Assembly (NCBI GenBank): GCA_963732595.1
Contig: CAVSZZ010000002.1
Location: 186,001-250,000, forward strand
Length of the DNA stretch: 64,000 nt
DNA from: JAFGXF01 sp963732595
GTDB lineage: Bacteria; Chloroflexota; Anaerolineae; Anaerolineales; Anaerolineaceae
Reading direction: 5' to 3'
The stretch's first letter is position 1. Every line of letters begins with the position of its first letter. A model generated the notes under the pieces. It saw only the letters and a program-made list of their open reading frames with translations, had not been told where the DNA came from and searched no databases. Below are positions 8,518 through 17,139 of this stretch, one piece after another. The translations under genes were made by a program, and so were the position numbers.

Positions 8518-8931
8518 CTACCAGACCTTGCAAATCAGTTCGCCACCGACGTTCAATTGGCGTGCGCGCTGACCGGTCATGACACCCTTGGGTGTTGAAA
8601 GGATGGCAATACCGATGCCCGAAAGAACCCACGGGATATCCTGTTTCTGGGTATAAACCCGGCGGCCAGGGCGGCTGATGCGCTCCAGACCGGTGATGAC
8701 CGGTTTGCGTTCGCGCCGTTCACCCAGGTACTTGATCTTCAGGCGCAAAACTGGCTGGCCTGGTTTCTCGCCCTCAGCGGCGTCATATCCTTCAAGGTAA
8801 CCCTCTTCTTTCAGAATGCGGGCGATCTCGATCTTGAGTTTCGAGCTCGGCATGGCAACCACAGGATGGCCCATCATGGCCGCATTTCGAATGCGGGTTA
8901 ACATATCTGCAATTGGATCTGTGATACTCAT
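8518..8931 (-). CDS. rpsH: 30S ribosomal protein S8
   Basis: S8 binds the central domain of 16S rRNA and can repress the spc operon. The 137-residue protein starts MSITDPIADMLTRIRNA and keeps PSSKLKIEIARILKEEGYL and the C-terminal GIAILSTPKGVMTGQRAR. The last residues end CKVW, as in many S8 proteins. A single intact frame. Confidence 0.97.
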   Translation of the reverse strand: MSITDPIADMLTRIRNAAMMGHPVVAMPSSKLKIEIARILKEEGYLEGYDAAEGEKPGQPVLRLKIKYLGERRERKPVITGLERISRPGRRVYTQKQDIPWVLSGIGIAILSTPKGVMTGQRARQLNVGGELICKVW

Positions 8932-8949
8932 TTCAAGTCCTCCGTGTGG

Positions 8950-9132
8950 TTACCAGGATGATTTCACAACGCCTGGAATTTTGCCTTCCAAGGCCATTTC
9001 ACGGAAACAGATACGGCAAAGGCCAAAGCGGCGGATAAAACCGCGCGGGCGACCGCAGCGTGCGCAGCGATTCCGCACCCGGCTGGGATACTTCCGACGA
9101 ATTTCTCGATATTGCATACAAGTCTTTGCCAT
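8950..9132 (-). CDS. rpsN: 30S ribosomal protein S14, zinc-binding type
   Basis: S14 is a head protein of the small subunit. The 60-residue product beginning MAKTCMQYREIRRKYP is the short zinc form, with CARC and CRIC pairs as zinc ligands and the conserved end KIPGVVKSSW. The ATG at 9132 lies just before the rplE stop (9134-9136), so the frame extending further upstream is not used. Confidence 0.96.
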   Translation of the reverse strand: MAKTCMQYREIRRKYPSRVRNRCARCGRPRGFIRRFGLCRICFREMALEGKIPGVVKSSW

Positions 9133-9133
9133 G

Positions 9134-9677
9134 TCAGTCCTTCCTAAAAGGCATACCCAGCAGTTGAAGCAACCGCCGAGCCTGTTCATCATTGGGTGCG
9201 GTCGTTACGACCGTGATTTCCATGCCACGAATCTTATCGATCTTGTCGTACTCGATCTCGGGGAAGATGAGTTGCTCGCGCAAGCCCAGGGAATAGTTGC
9301 CCCGACCATCAAACGAGTTCGGTGATATTCCACGAAAATCGCGCACACGCGGCAGAACAATGTTCATCAGTCGATCGAGGAACGACCACATTTTCTCACC
9401 ACGCAGGGTGACTTTGATGCCGTTCAACATGCCTTCGCGCAACTTGAAGTTGGCGATGGCTTTCTTGGCCTTGGTGACGATCGGTTTTTGGCCGGTGATC
9501 TGGGTGATATCGCTGACCGCAGCATCCAATGCCTTGGGATTCTCGCGTGCTTCACCCATGCCAATGTTGACGGTCACCTTGCTGACCCGTGGAACCTGCA
9601 TGATATTGTCCAGTGAGAATTCTTTCATCAACACCGGCGACGATATCTTTCTGATAACGTTCTTTCATTCGGTTCAT
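9134..9677 (-). CDS. rplE: 50S ribosomal protein L5 (one frameshift)
   Basis: L5 binds 5S rRNA and contacts S13 across the subunit interface. The N-terminal MNRMKERYQKDIV from an ATG at 9677 is in a different frame from the rest. Deleting one base near 9638 joins it to PVLMKEFSLDNIMQVPRVSK. The body has VNIGMGEA, KPIVTKAKKAIANFKLREG and LRGEKMW. Corrected length is 180 residues, standard for L5. Confidence 0.94.
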
Positions 9678-9696
9678 TACATCTACTCCCAATCGA

Positions 9697-10029
9697 CTAA
9701 TCGTCGATCTGAGCCTTGCATTTTTTGCAGATTCGCACCGATTTATCGTCGATGCGTTCAATGCCGACTCGTGTTGCCTTCGAACATTTCGGGCAGACGA
9801 CCATCACATTGGAAACGTGGATGGGCGTCTCAAATTTCACCATGCCAGGAGCCACGGTCCGTCCCTGTGTTTGAACCTGGCGCTGGGCCTTGGTGTGCAG
9901 GTTGATGCCTGACACCACAACGCTTTCATCCGACGGGAGCACCTTGATCACTTCGCCGCGCTTGCCTTTTTCTTCCAGCTTGCCGCTGATGACCTCGACC
10001 GTGTCGCCTTTTTTAATTTTTATTTCCAT
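9697..10029 (-). CDS. rplX: 50S ribosomal protein L24
   Basis: L24 initiates large-subunit assembly at the tunnel exit. The 110-residue protein has the KOW motif (KKGDTVEVISGKLEEKGKRGEV) and a C-terminal zinc-ribbon-like part with CPKC and CKKC. The ATG at 10029 is preferred over an in-frame ATG at 10044 because the AGGAG ribosome binding site lies between them. Confidence 0.95.
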   Translation of the reverse strand: MEIKIKKGDTVEVISGKLEEKGKRGEVIKVLPSDESVVVSGINLHTKAQRQVQTQGRTVAPGMVKFETPIHVSNVMVVCPKCSKATRVGIERIDDKSVRICKKCKAQIDD

Positions 10030-10053
10030 CAGTATTCTCCTCATCCACCGTGA

Positions 10054-10425
10054 TCAGATGACTTCCGGAGCCAGGGATACGATCTTCATGAAACCTTTTT
10101 CACGCAGTTCACGTGCAACAGGTCCAAAAATACGAGTACCCTTGGGGTTTTGTCCATCGGTATCCAGAATGACTGCAGCATTGTCATCAAAACGAATGGA
10201 AGAGCCATCCTCACGCCGCCATTCCTTGGCCGTTCGGACGATGACCGCTTTCACGACTTCGCTCTTCTTGACCGACCCCTGGGGGGCGGCTGATTTGACC
10301 GTGGCAACCACAATATCGCCCACGTGTCCGAAGTGACGGGTTGATCCACCGGTTACATGAATGACCAGCAGTTCGCGTGCGCCGGTATTATCGGCAACCT
10401 TTAATCGCGTTTCGTGTTGAATCAT
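10054..10425 (-). CDS. rplN: 50S ribosomal protein L14
   Basis: L14 lies at the subunit interface and binds ribosome silencing factor. The 123-residue protein starts MIQHETRLKVADNTGARELL and contains DIVVATVKSAAPQGSVKKSE and GTRIFGPVARELRE. Length is normal. Its ATG overlaps the rpsQ stop (ATGA). Confidence 0.97.
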   Translation of the reverse strand: MIQHETRLKVADNTGARELLVIHVTGGSTRHFGHVGDIVVATVKSAAPQGSVKKSEVVKAVIVRTAKEWRREDGSSIRFDDNAAVILDTDGQNPKGTRIFGPVARELREKGFMKIVSLAPEVI

Positions 10426-10823
10426 GCCGGTTCTCCTGTTTCGGTCGTCATCGGCCTCAGGTTCCTCGCTTCTTCATTCCAGACCACATCCAACCACATG
10501 GCAACCACAGGTTGTTCAACTTCCTCAACCTTGATCTTTGCTGGTTCGATCTCGACGCTGGCATCCACGGTGACGGTCTTTTCTTCCTTCTTCACGATCT
10601 TCTCGATCACCCAGCTGATGCGTTTGGAAATGGGACGGCTTTCCACAAGCTGCACCTGGTCACCCACTTCGCAACCGATCTCATCATGTGCCAGGATCGT
10701 GCGGCTGGTGTGGATGACTTTCTTGTACAGCGGATGTCGGTACGAATGAGCGATCTTCACCACGACCGATTTGGTCATTTTATTACTGACCACAACTCCG
10801 ATCATTCTTCGTCGATTATTCAT
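10422..10823 (-). CDS. rpsQ: 30S ribosomal protein S17 with C-terminal extension
   Basis: S17 binds 16S rRNA helix 11 early in assembly. The OB-fold core (RRRMIGVVVSNKMTKSVVV, then ISKRISWVIEKIVKK) ends near residue 78. Another 55 or so residues, acidic and Val/Glu-rich with a Trp pair (WLDVVW), follow. Usual S17 is 80-90 residues, so this tail is unusual. The frame is uninterrupted, and the stop overlaps the rplN start (ATGA), so the tail is really encoded. Confidence 0.95.
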   Translation of the reverse strand: MNNRRRMIGVVVSNKMTKSVVVKIAHSYRHPLYKKVIHTSRTILAHDEIGCEVGDQVQLVESRPISKRISWVIEKIVKKEEKTVTVDASVEIEPAKIKVEEVEQPVVAMWLDVVWNEEARNLRPMTTETGEPA

Positions 10824-11029
10824 GCTTCACCTTCCGGGGTTGCCATTTGTTTTTCTCTGAGGATGGTCTCCAGGCGGGCAATCTGACGACGGGTGATCTT
10901 CAAGCGGGTATGGTCCGTTAATTGACCGGCAACCATCTGGAAGCGCAGATTCATCAATTCGTTCCTGGTATCAGATATCTTATTCTGCAACTCTTCGATA
11001 GAATGCAGTCGCAAGTCTTCCTTTTTCAT
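10820..11029 (-). CDS. rpmC: 50S ribosomal protein L29
   Basis: L29 lies near the tunnel exit and helps dock trigger factor and SRP. The 69-residue two-helix protein has the family motif ELMNLRFQMVAGQLTDHTRLKITRR (shortened here to its centre). Both ends overlap neighbours by ATGA: rplP upstream and rpsQ downstream. Confidence 0.96.
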   Translation of the reverse strand: MKKEDLRLHSIEELQNKISDTRNELMNLRFQMVAGQLTDHTRLKITRRQIARLETILREKQMATPEGEA

Positions 11030-11469
11030 GCCTGCTCTCCTGCAATTTCAATTACTTGCTGACGCGCAATAACACGGGTGCGGATTGAAAACTTGTGGGT
11101 TGCCTGTCGCAGCGCTTCAAGCGCAATTTCCTCGGGCAGGCCACCGACTTCGAACATGATCCGCCCCGGCTTGACGACGGCAACATAATACTCCACATTA
11201 CCCTTGCCTTTACCCATGCGGGTTTCAGGGGGTTTCTGGGTGTAAGGCTTATCCGGAAAAATCCGGATCCAAACTTTACCACGTCGCTTCATTTCATGGA
11301 CGATGGTCCGGCGCGCAGCTTCGATCTGACGGGCGGTGACCCAACCAGGTTCGAGTGCCTGGAGGCCCCATTCGCCATTGATCAGTTCCGCGCCGCGCAA
11401 TGCTTTACCACGCATCCTGCCGCGCATCTGTTTACGCCATTTGACTCGGTTCGGCTTCAACATTGTCAA
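11026..11469 (-). CDS. rplP: 50S ribosomal protein L16
   Basis: L16 helps position tRNA in the A and P sites. The 147-residue protein starts MTMLKPNRVKWRKQMRGRMR and keeps the VKPGRIMFEVGG and RMGKGKGNVEYYVAVV motifs. These include the Gly-rich loop that reaches towards the tRNA. Length is slightly above the usual 137-140. It lies between rpsC and rpmC. Confidence 0.97.
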   Translation of the reverse strand: MTMLKPNRVKWRKQMRGRMRGKALRGAELINGEWGLQALEPGWVTARQIEAARRTIVHEMKRRGKVWIRIFPDKPYTQKPPETRMGKGKGNVEYYVAVVKPGRIMFEVGGLPEEIALEALRQATHKFSIRTRVIARQQVIEIAGEQA

Positions 11470-11505
11470 TACCTCTTTATACGCCGGTTGGTTAGCGGCG
11501 TGAAT

Positions 11506-12183
11506 TTACTCGCTAACGTAGACGCCTTCAGTGGCTTCTACGGGTTCTTCCACACGGGGAACGGAAATCCCCTTATAAACCCACACCTTGACGCCAATGC
11601 GCCCATAGGTGGTCCGGGCTTCTGCGCGGGCAAAATCGATATCTGCACGCAGAGTCTGCAAAGGGACCCGCCCTTCACGCAACCAGATCGTGCGAGCCAT
11701 TTCTGCGCCACTCAACCGCCCGGCAACTTCGATCTTGATGCCCTGGGCACCCTGTCGCATGGCTTGCTGGAGAGCGCGTTTCATGGCACGCCGGTAGGCA
11801 ACGCGCCTTTCGATCTGACCGGCGATATTGGCGGCTACCAGGTAGGCATCAATATCAGGCGATTTGATCTCTTTGATCTCCAGATCGATCTTCTTGGCCG
11901 TCAGAGTTTCAAGGTTCTGACGCATCTTCTTCACGCTATCGCCCTTGCGACCGATCAGAATTCCCGGCTTGGCGGTGTGAACCACAACCTTCACCTTACC
12001 CGGGAAGCGTTCAACCTCTACTTTGGAAATACCCGCATTCTGGGCTTCCTTGTGGACCAATTCTCGGATATCGATATCCTGCTTCAGATTCTCGCGATAT
12101 TCCTTACCCTCGGCGTACCAGCGGCCAAGCCAGGGTTGATTGATATTCAGACGGAAACCAATTGGATGTACTTTACGACCCAT
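11506..12183 (-). CDS. rpsC: 30S ribosomal protein S3
   Basis: S3 lines the mRNA entry tunnel. The 225-residue protein has the start MGRKVHPIGFRL, a type II KH domain with the IGRKGDSV loop at about residues 77-84, and the S3 C-terminal domain (GRLSGAEMARTIWLREGRVPL, then ADIDFARAEARTTYG). Length is normal. Confidence 0.97.
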   Translation of the reverse strand: MGRKVHPIGFRLNINQPWLGRWYAEGKEYRENLKQDIDIRELVHKEAQNAGISKVEVERFPGKVKVVVHTAKPGILIGRKGDSVKKMRQNLETLTAKKIDLEIKEIKSPDIDAYLVAANIAGQIERRVAYRRAMKRALQQAMRQGAQGIKIEVAGRLSGAEMARTIWLREGRVPLQTLRADIDFARAEARTTYGRIGVKVWVYKGISVPRVEEPVEATEGVYVSE

Positions 12184-12187
12184 GACT

Positions 12188-12529
12188 TTACTCCCGTTCC
12201 CGAAGGACTACTGTGATATGCGAATTGCGGCGAAGCAGGGGTTTGAAACGCCCGCGGGCACCAAAACGGCGCCACTTCCGTGTGGGAGCTTCATCCGCAA
12301 AAATCTGATAAACAAAAAGATTATCCCGGCTGACGCCAAAATTTTCTTCCGCATTCGACACGGCTGAAGTCAAAAGCTTATGAACGATCCGGGCAGCCTC
12401 CTTGGGTGTGTAACGGAGGAGATTCAACGCATCATTGGCTGAACGATTCCGAACCATATCCAACACCAGCCTGACTTTCTGGGCCGATGAAGAAACATAA
12501 CGCATTTTTGCATGAATATCTGTTGCCAT
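12188..12529 (-). CDS. rplV: 50S ribosomal protein L22
   Basis: L22 lines the exit tunnel and contacts macrolide antibiotics. The 113-residue protein has VSSSAQKVRLVLDMVRNRSANDAL and the C-terminal loop with PTRKWRRFGARGRFKPLLRRNSHI (shortened). The start is ATG at 12529, 12 nt after rpsS. It lies 4 nt before rpsC. Confidence 0.96.
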   Translation of the reverse strand: MATDIHAKMRYVSSSAQKVRLVLDMVRNRSANDALNLLRYTPKEAARIVHKLLTSAVSNAEENFGVSRDNLFVYQIFADEAPTRKWRRFGARGRFKPLLRRNSHITVVLRERE

Positions 12530-12541
12530 ATTTTCGGCTCC

Positions 12542-12823
12542 TTACACCGTGGTGGCCTTCTCAACCGAAGTACTATGACCACGGAAATGGCGCGTGGGTG
12601 CAAATTCACCCAGTCGATGGCCAACCATATTTTCGGTCACATAGATCGGTACATGCCGGCGACCGTCGTGTACTGCGATGGTGTGGCCAACCATTTGGGG
12701 GAAGATCGTGCTATCCCGGCTCCACGTACGGATGACCTTTTTATCACTCTGGGCGTTCATGGCTTCGATCTTGGCCAGGAGTTTGGGGTCACAGAATGGA
12801 CCTTTTTTAAGTGATCGTGACAT
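12542..12823 (-). CDS. rpsS: 30S ribosomal protein S19
   Basis: S19 sits in the head, next to S13. The 93-residue protein starts MSRSLKKGPFCDPKLL and keeps TWSRDSTIFPQMVGHTIAVHDG and the HRLGEFAPTRHFRGH end. Length is exact for the family; it sits between rplB and rplV. Confidence 0.97.
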   Translation of the reverse strand: MSRSLKKGPFCDPKLLAKIEAMNAQSDKKVIRTWSRDSTIFPQMVGHTIAVHDGRRHVPIYVTENMVGHRLGEFAPTRHFRGHSTSVEKATTV

Positions 12824-12868
12824 TTGTTTACTGTCCTTTATCTACCAATTACTTCTTAGGGCCGTTGA

Positions 12869-13706
12869 TCAGCGGCCGCCCTTGCTGCGACGGCGCACAA
12901 TGAATTGATCGGATTTCTTATTGCGGCGCGTGCGATAACCACGAGTCGGTTTACCCCACGGGCTTTTCGGGCTGGGCATACCGGTCGGCTGACGTCCCTC
13001 GCCACCACCATGCGGGTGATCGCGCGGAGACATGGCCGTACCACGAACGGTTGGACGGATGCCCATGTGACGCTTTCGTCCAGCCTTGCCCAGTTTGACA
13101 TTCGAATGTTCTGTATTGCCGATCTGTCCGATGGTGGCATAGCAAACCTGACGGATCAAACGAACTTCCCCGGAGGGCAGGCGAACCTGGGCGTACTCGC
13201 CTTCCTTCGCCAGCAGTTGGGCGGAACCACCCGCACTACGCACCAGCTGACCACCCTTGCCGGGCTGCAGCTCAACGTTGTGAATGGTTGTTCCAACCGG
13301 GATGCTCGACAGAGGCAGGGCATTCCCGACCCGAATTTCCACCTGAGAACCTGACGACAACCGAATCGCCAACCTTCAAACCGACCGGCGCAATCACGTA
13401 GCGTTTTTCACCATCGAGGTAATATAACAAAGCCAGGCGTGAGGTGCGATTTGGGTCGTATTCGATGGCGGCCACGCGGGCGGCGATATCCAATTTATCA
13501 CGCTTGTAATCGATAACACGGATCAAGCGGCGATTGCCACCACCACGATGTCGGACGGTGATGCGACCGAGTGAATTGCGGCCGGCATTCTTGTGAGGCG
13601 CCTGGATAAGTGAGCGCTCCGGTTCCGATTTGGTGATCTCTTCAAACGTATAGCCGGTCATTCCGCGCAGACCGGGAGTCGTTGGTTTATAAACTTTTAC
13701 AGCCAT
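12869..13706 (-). CDS. rplB: 50S ribosomal protein L2 (one frameshift)
   Basis: L2 is essential for peptidyl transferase function and subunit association. The N-terminal half (MAVKVYKPTTPGLRGMT to LKVGDSVV) and the C-terminal half (SGSQVEIRVGNALPL to RRRSKGGR) are in different frames. Deleting one base near 13355 joins them as GDSVVSGSQVEIR and gives 278 residues, the normal length. The C-half contains the functional His motif SPRDHPHGGGEG. The ATG overlaps the rplW stop (TAATG). Confidence 0.95.
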
Positions 13707-14008
13707 TATTCAACACCCTCAAAGAATTGGATGCGGTCCTCGGGCGACAATGTGACGATGGCTTTCTTGTAACCGCTGTTTCTCACCAACAACCTGCGGC
13801 TGCGTGACTTGCGTGCACGCTTTGCGGGTGCGTTGATGACATTCACTTTCAGCACTTTTACTTTGAAAACCGTCTCAATCGCGTCCTTGACCATCGTTTT
13901 CGTCGACTTGGAATCGACAATAAAGACATATTGGTGCAGTTTGCCCACCTGATAGTTGGACTTTTCAGTCACAACCGGATGGCGGAGAATTTCATATGGT
14001 GTGGTCAT
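13706..14008 (-). CDS. rplW: 50S ribosomal protein L23
   Basis: L23 is the main docking site for trigger factor and SRP at the tunnel exit. The 100-residue protein starts MTTPYEILRHPVVTEKSNYQ and contains VDSKSTKTMVKDAIETVFKVKV. Length is normal. It lies between rplD and rplB and overlaps the rplB start. Confidence 0.97.
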   Translation of the reverse strand: MTTPYEILRHPVVTEKSNYQVGKLHQYVFIVDSKSTKTMVKDAIETVFKVKVLKVNVINAPAKRARKSRSRRLLVRNSGYKKAIVTLSPEDRIQFFEGVE

Positions 14009-14020
14009 CTTATATCCTGC

Positions 14021-14651
14021 CTAACCCAAGTATCCCTTGATGACATCCAGTGCACTGAGTGGCATGATGACCTTGTCAAATGACAGCAGGTCGCGGATGT
14101 TCAAGTAACGGGCATTTAATGTTTTGGCATCCGGGATGTTGCGGGTAGAACGGACAACGATCTCGCTGGCGGGGTTCTTTTCGGGGATCAGGATGAGCAC
14201 ACTGGCATCACCCACCAGAGCGGCGAGCGAGTCGGTCATGACCTTGCTCTTGGCTTCGCTCAAGGTTAAATTGATCCAGAACGACCAGGGCAGATTCCGC
14301 CGCCTTTACAGACAGCGCAGATCGTAGAGCTGCCCGGCGCATCTTCTTGGGCATGGCCTGGGTATAACTGCGCGGATGGGGTGTATGGACCTTGCCGCCA
14401 CCCTTCCACTGTGGAGCCCGCGTGGAACCCTGGCGTGCCCGTCCGGTGCCTTTTTGGCGCCACGGTTTGTGTCCGCCGCCTGAAACCTCACTGCGGGTTT
14501 TGGTATCCGAAGTGCCCAGTCTGGCATTTGCCATCTGGCGCACATAAGCCTGGTGCATAAGATCCACATTAACCTTGGCCTCAAAGATCTCGGCCGGCAG
14601 GTCAATCGATTGGACTTTTTGCCCCTGCATGTTGACAACATTTACTTTCAT
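14021..14651 (-). CDS. rplD: 50S ribosomal protein L4 (one frameshift)
   Basis: L4 lines the exit tunnel and, in E. coli, represses the S10 operon. The N-terminal part has RSEVSGGGHKPWRQKGTGRAR, RQGSTRAPQWKGGG and PRSYTQAMPKKMRRAALRSAL. The frame breaks after LVVLDQF. Deleting one base near 14265 restores DQFNLSEAKSKVM and the rest of the fold to the end at 14021. Corrected length is 209 residues, normal for L4. Confidence 0.94.
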
Positions 14652-14684
14652 CTTCTTATCACTCCAATAATCAGGTTTGCCTGA

Positions 14685-15314
14685 TTACACCTTTCTAGCG
14701 CCCTTGACCATTACCAACCCGCCTTTCGGGCCGGGAATGGCTCCACGGACACCGATCAGGTTGCGTTCTGCGTCAAGTAAGACGACTTTAAGATGTTGGG
14801 CGGTGATACGGTCATTACCCATATGACCGGGTCCGCGCGAACCCTTGTAGACACGTCCCGGGGTGGTCGTGGAACTGCGTGATCCGGGTGCGCGCTGGCG
14901 ATCTGACTGACCGTGTGTTGCAGGTCCACCCTTGAAGTGGTAGCGCTTCACGGCGCCCTGAAACCCCTTGCCCTTGCTCGTACCAATCACATCCACCAAT
15001 TCACCCAGCTCAAAGGTGGCGACTGTAACTGTGTCGCCTTCCTTCATGCCATGATCTTTGGCACGGAATTCACGCACGTATTTAAGGGGGGGAAGACTAT
15101 TGCGTTTTAGATGCCCAAGCTCTCCACCGGTCAGTCGTTTGGGTTTCGCTTCTTCGAATCCCAACTGCACAGCTGAGTAACCATCGCCTTCCGATGTGAT
15201 TACCTGGGTAACGTAACATGGCCCAGCTTCAATGAGGGTCATTGGAACAGCCGCTCCATCCTCAGAGAAAATCTGGGTCATGCCGATTTTCTTACCAATC
15301 AGCCCTTTAAGCAT
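14685..15314 (-). CDS. rplC: 50S ribosomal protein L3
   Basis: L3 binds 23S rRNA early in assembly and reaches towards the peptidyl transferase centre. The 209-residue protein starts MLKGLIGKKIGMTQIFSEDG and has GKGFQGAVKRYHFKGGPATHG and the loop region GRVYKGSRGPGHMGNDRIT. It is first in the transcript from the promoter at 15489-15517, behind a leader of about 170 nt. AAAAAAGGAG precedes the ATG. Confidence 0.97.
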   Translation of the reverse strand: MLKGLIGKKIGMTQIFSEDGAAVPMTLIEAGPCYVTQVITSEGDGYSAVQLGFEEAKPKRLTGGELGHLKRNSLPPLKYVREFRAKDHGMKEGDTVTVATFELGELVDVIGTSKGKGFQGAVKRYHFKGGPATHGQSDRQRAPGSRSSTTTPGRVYKGSRGPGHMGNDRITAQHLKVVLLDAERNLIGVRGAIPGPKGGLVMVKGARKV

Positions 15315-15488
15315 CAGTTGTTACTCCTTTTTTCAAGATATTGACGAGACTGTCAACCTGGGCTCGGTTGCATCATCTCCGTTTGCAGCACAGTCACCCA
15401 TCCTCGCGCGACGATATGTATTTTTATGTCCACGCAAAGGGTTGGTCTTGTGCTGCCCTGTTACTTCTGAACTGACCGTAACCTATTC
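15315..15488 (-). other. untranslated leader of the rplC operon
   Basis: About 170 nt separate the predicted transcription start from the rplC ATG. No ORF fits here. Long leaders ahead of S10-type operons often carry r-protein autoregulatory RNA in other bacteria. I see no hairpin followed by a U-run, so I only flag the length. Confidence 0.35.
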
Positions 15489-15517
15489 ATTATATGTTAA
15501 GTTTATGATCTTGACAA
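15489..15517 (-). promoter_or_regulatory. strong sigma70-type promoter for rplC-rplD-...-map
   Basis: Minus strand: -35 TTGTCA, 17-nt spacer, -10 TATAAT. It lies in the 267-nt gap between rpsJ and rplC, so it splits rpsJ (joined to the str genes) from the remainder of the S10-spc cluster. Confidence 0.8.
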
Positions 15518-15581
15518 GGATTTATCCAGGTCAATTTCGGAAGAACGCCTGCGCTTCTCCATTGAGACGCTCGTACTACGA

Positions 15582-15890
15582 TCAGATCTTGATCTCAATA
15601 TCGACGCCAGCCGGCAGGTTGAGCCGCATAAGCATGTCGATGGTTTTTGAATCCGGATCAAGCACATCGATCAGGCGGTTATGGGTACGCATTTCAAAAT
15701 GCTCATGCGAATCCTTGTCGATGTAGGCAGAACGTCTCACTGTAAAGCGCTCAAGCTTGGTGGGCAGTGGTACTGGTCCCACAACATGAGCACCGGAGCG
15801 TTCGGCGGTTTCGACAATGCGTTTTGCCGACTGATCCAGAATGCGATGATCGTAGGCTTTCAAACGGATGCGTATCTTTTGTTTCGCCAT
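15582..15890 (-). CDS. rpsJ: 30S ribosomal protein S10 (NusE)
   Basis: S10 serves both in the small-subunit head and as NusE in antitermination. The 102-residue protein has RIRLKAYDHRILDQSAKRIV, GPVPLPTKLERFTVRRSAYI, HEHFEMRTHNRLIDV and the C-terminal PAGVDIEIKI. Length is normal. It follows tuf by 17 nt and is separated from rplC by 267 nt and a new promoter. Confidence 0.97.
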   Translation of the reverse strand: MAKQKIRIRLKAYDHRILDQSAKRIVETAERSGAHVVGPVPLPTKLERFTVRRSAYIDKDSHEHFEMRTHNRLIDVLDPDSKTIDMLMRLNLPAGVDIEIKI

Positions 15891-15907
15891 AATCTGTCCC
15901 TTGCTTT

Positions 15908-17110
15908 CTATGCAATGATCTTGGTGATAACGCCAGCGCCGACGGTCAGACCGCCTTCGCGAATGGCGAACTTCGAACCCTGCTCGAGCGCCACCGGGAT
16001 GATCAGTTCAACCTCGAGGTTGACATCATCGCCCGGCATGACCATCTCGACGCCTTCCGGCAGCTTGATGTTGCCGGTCACATCCATCGTCCGGATGTAG
16101 AACTGAGGCCGATAGCCGGTGAAGAAAGCCTTGTGTCGGCCGCCTTCCTCGCGCTTCAACACGTACACCTGGCTGTTGAACTTGGTGTGCGGGGTGATGC
16201 TGCCCGGTTTGGCAACCACCTGCCCGCGCTCCACGTCCGTGCGCTCGATGCCGCGCAAGAGCAGGCCCAGATTGTCGCCCGCTTCGCCTTCATCCAGCAG
16301 CTTGTGGAACATCTCAACGCCCGTCACGACCGAGTTCTTTGTCTTTTCCTGCAAGCCCACGATCTCGACCGGTTCGCCGACCTTGACCTTGCCGCGGTCA
16401 ACACGGCCGGTTACCACCGTGCCACGACCCTTGATCGAGAACACATCCTCGATCGGCATCATGAACGGTTTGTCCAGCGCGCGCACAGGTTGCGGGATGT
16501 ATTCATCCACCACCCGCAGCAGTTCCTTGATGCTCGCGTACTCCGGTGCATTCGGGTCGGTCGAGGTGCTCTCAAGCGCCTGCAGGGCGCTCCCACGCAC
16601 GATCGGCGTGGTGTCGCCCGGGAAACCATAGCCCGTCAGCATTTCGCGCAGTTCCATCTCCACCAGTTCCAGCAACTCGGGGTCGCTCATCTGGTCGATC
16701 TTGTTCAAGTACACCACGATGCTCGGCACTTCCACCTGGCGCGCCAAAAGCACGTGTTCCTTGGTCTGGGGCATCGGTCCATCCGGCGCCGCCACCACCA
16801 GGATCGCGCCATCCACCTGCGCTGCACCCGTGATCATGTTCTTGATGTAGTCGCGGTGTCCCGGCATGTCCACATGCGCATAATGGCGTTTTTCCGTCTC
16901 GTACTCGACATGTGCAATGTTGATGGTGATGCCGCGCGCTTTCTCTTCCGGTGCATTGTCGATGGAATCATACGCACGGTAATCCGCTTTCCCAAAGAAA
17001 TGACAATACTTTGTGATCGCGGCTGTCAATGTGGTCTTGCCGTGGTCGATGTGTCCCATCGTGCCCACATTCAGATGTGGTTTGCTTCGATCAAATTTCT
17101 GCTTCGCCAT
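15908..17110 (-). CDS. tuf: elongation factor Tu
   Basis: EF-Tu delivers aminoacyl-tRNA to the ribosome with GTP. The 400-residue protein shows G1 GHIDHGKTT (residues 19-27), G2 RGITIN, G3 DMPGHRDY (Arg where Ala is common), G4 NKID and G5 GSAL, then the beta-barrel domains II and III (FSIKGRGTVVTGRVDRG, GYRPQFYIRT, GMEVVMPGD-like). Its third codon positions look more G/C-rich than in flanking genes. That may reflect high expression or conversion with a second tuf copy. Confidence 0.97.
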   Translation of the reverse strand: MAKQKFDRSKPHLNVGTMGHIDHGKTTLTAAITKYCHFFGKADYRAYDSIDNAPEEKARGITINIAHVEYETEKRHYAHVDMPGHRDYIKNMITGAAQVDGAILVVAAPDGPMPQTKEHVLLARQVEVPSIVVYLNKIDQMSDPELLELVEMELREMLTGYGFPGDTTPIVRGSALQALESTSTDPNAPEYASIKELLRVVDEYIPQPVRALDKPFMMPIEDVFSIKGRGTVVTGRVDRGKVKVGEPVEIVGLQEKTKNSVVTGVEMFHKLLDEGEAGDNLGLLLRGIERTDVERGQVVAKPGSITPHTKFNSQVYVLKREEGGRHKAFFTGYRPQFYIRTMDVTGNIKLPEGVEMVMPGDDVNLEVELIIPVALEQGSKFAIREGGLTVGAGVITKIIA

Positions 17111-17139
17111 TTGCTTCTCCTCTGATGAATGCCATCAAG

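Noticed and set aside
11095..12216. Long open frame (373 codons) on the plus strand opposite rplP and rpsC
   Set aside because: It spans two certain ribosomal genes and has no ribosome binding site or recognisable motif.
16133..17125. Long open frame (330 codons) on the plus strand opposite tuf
   Set aside because: It is His/Arg-rich and has no family likeness; it is the antisense shadow of the strongly biased tuf gene.
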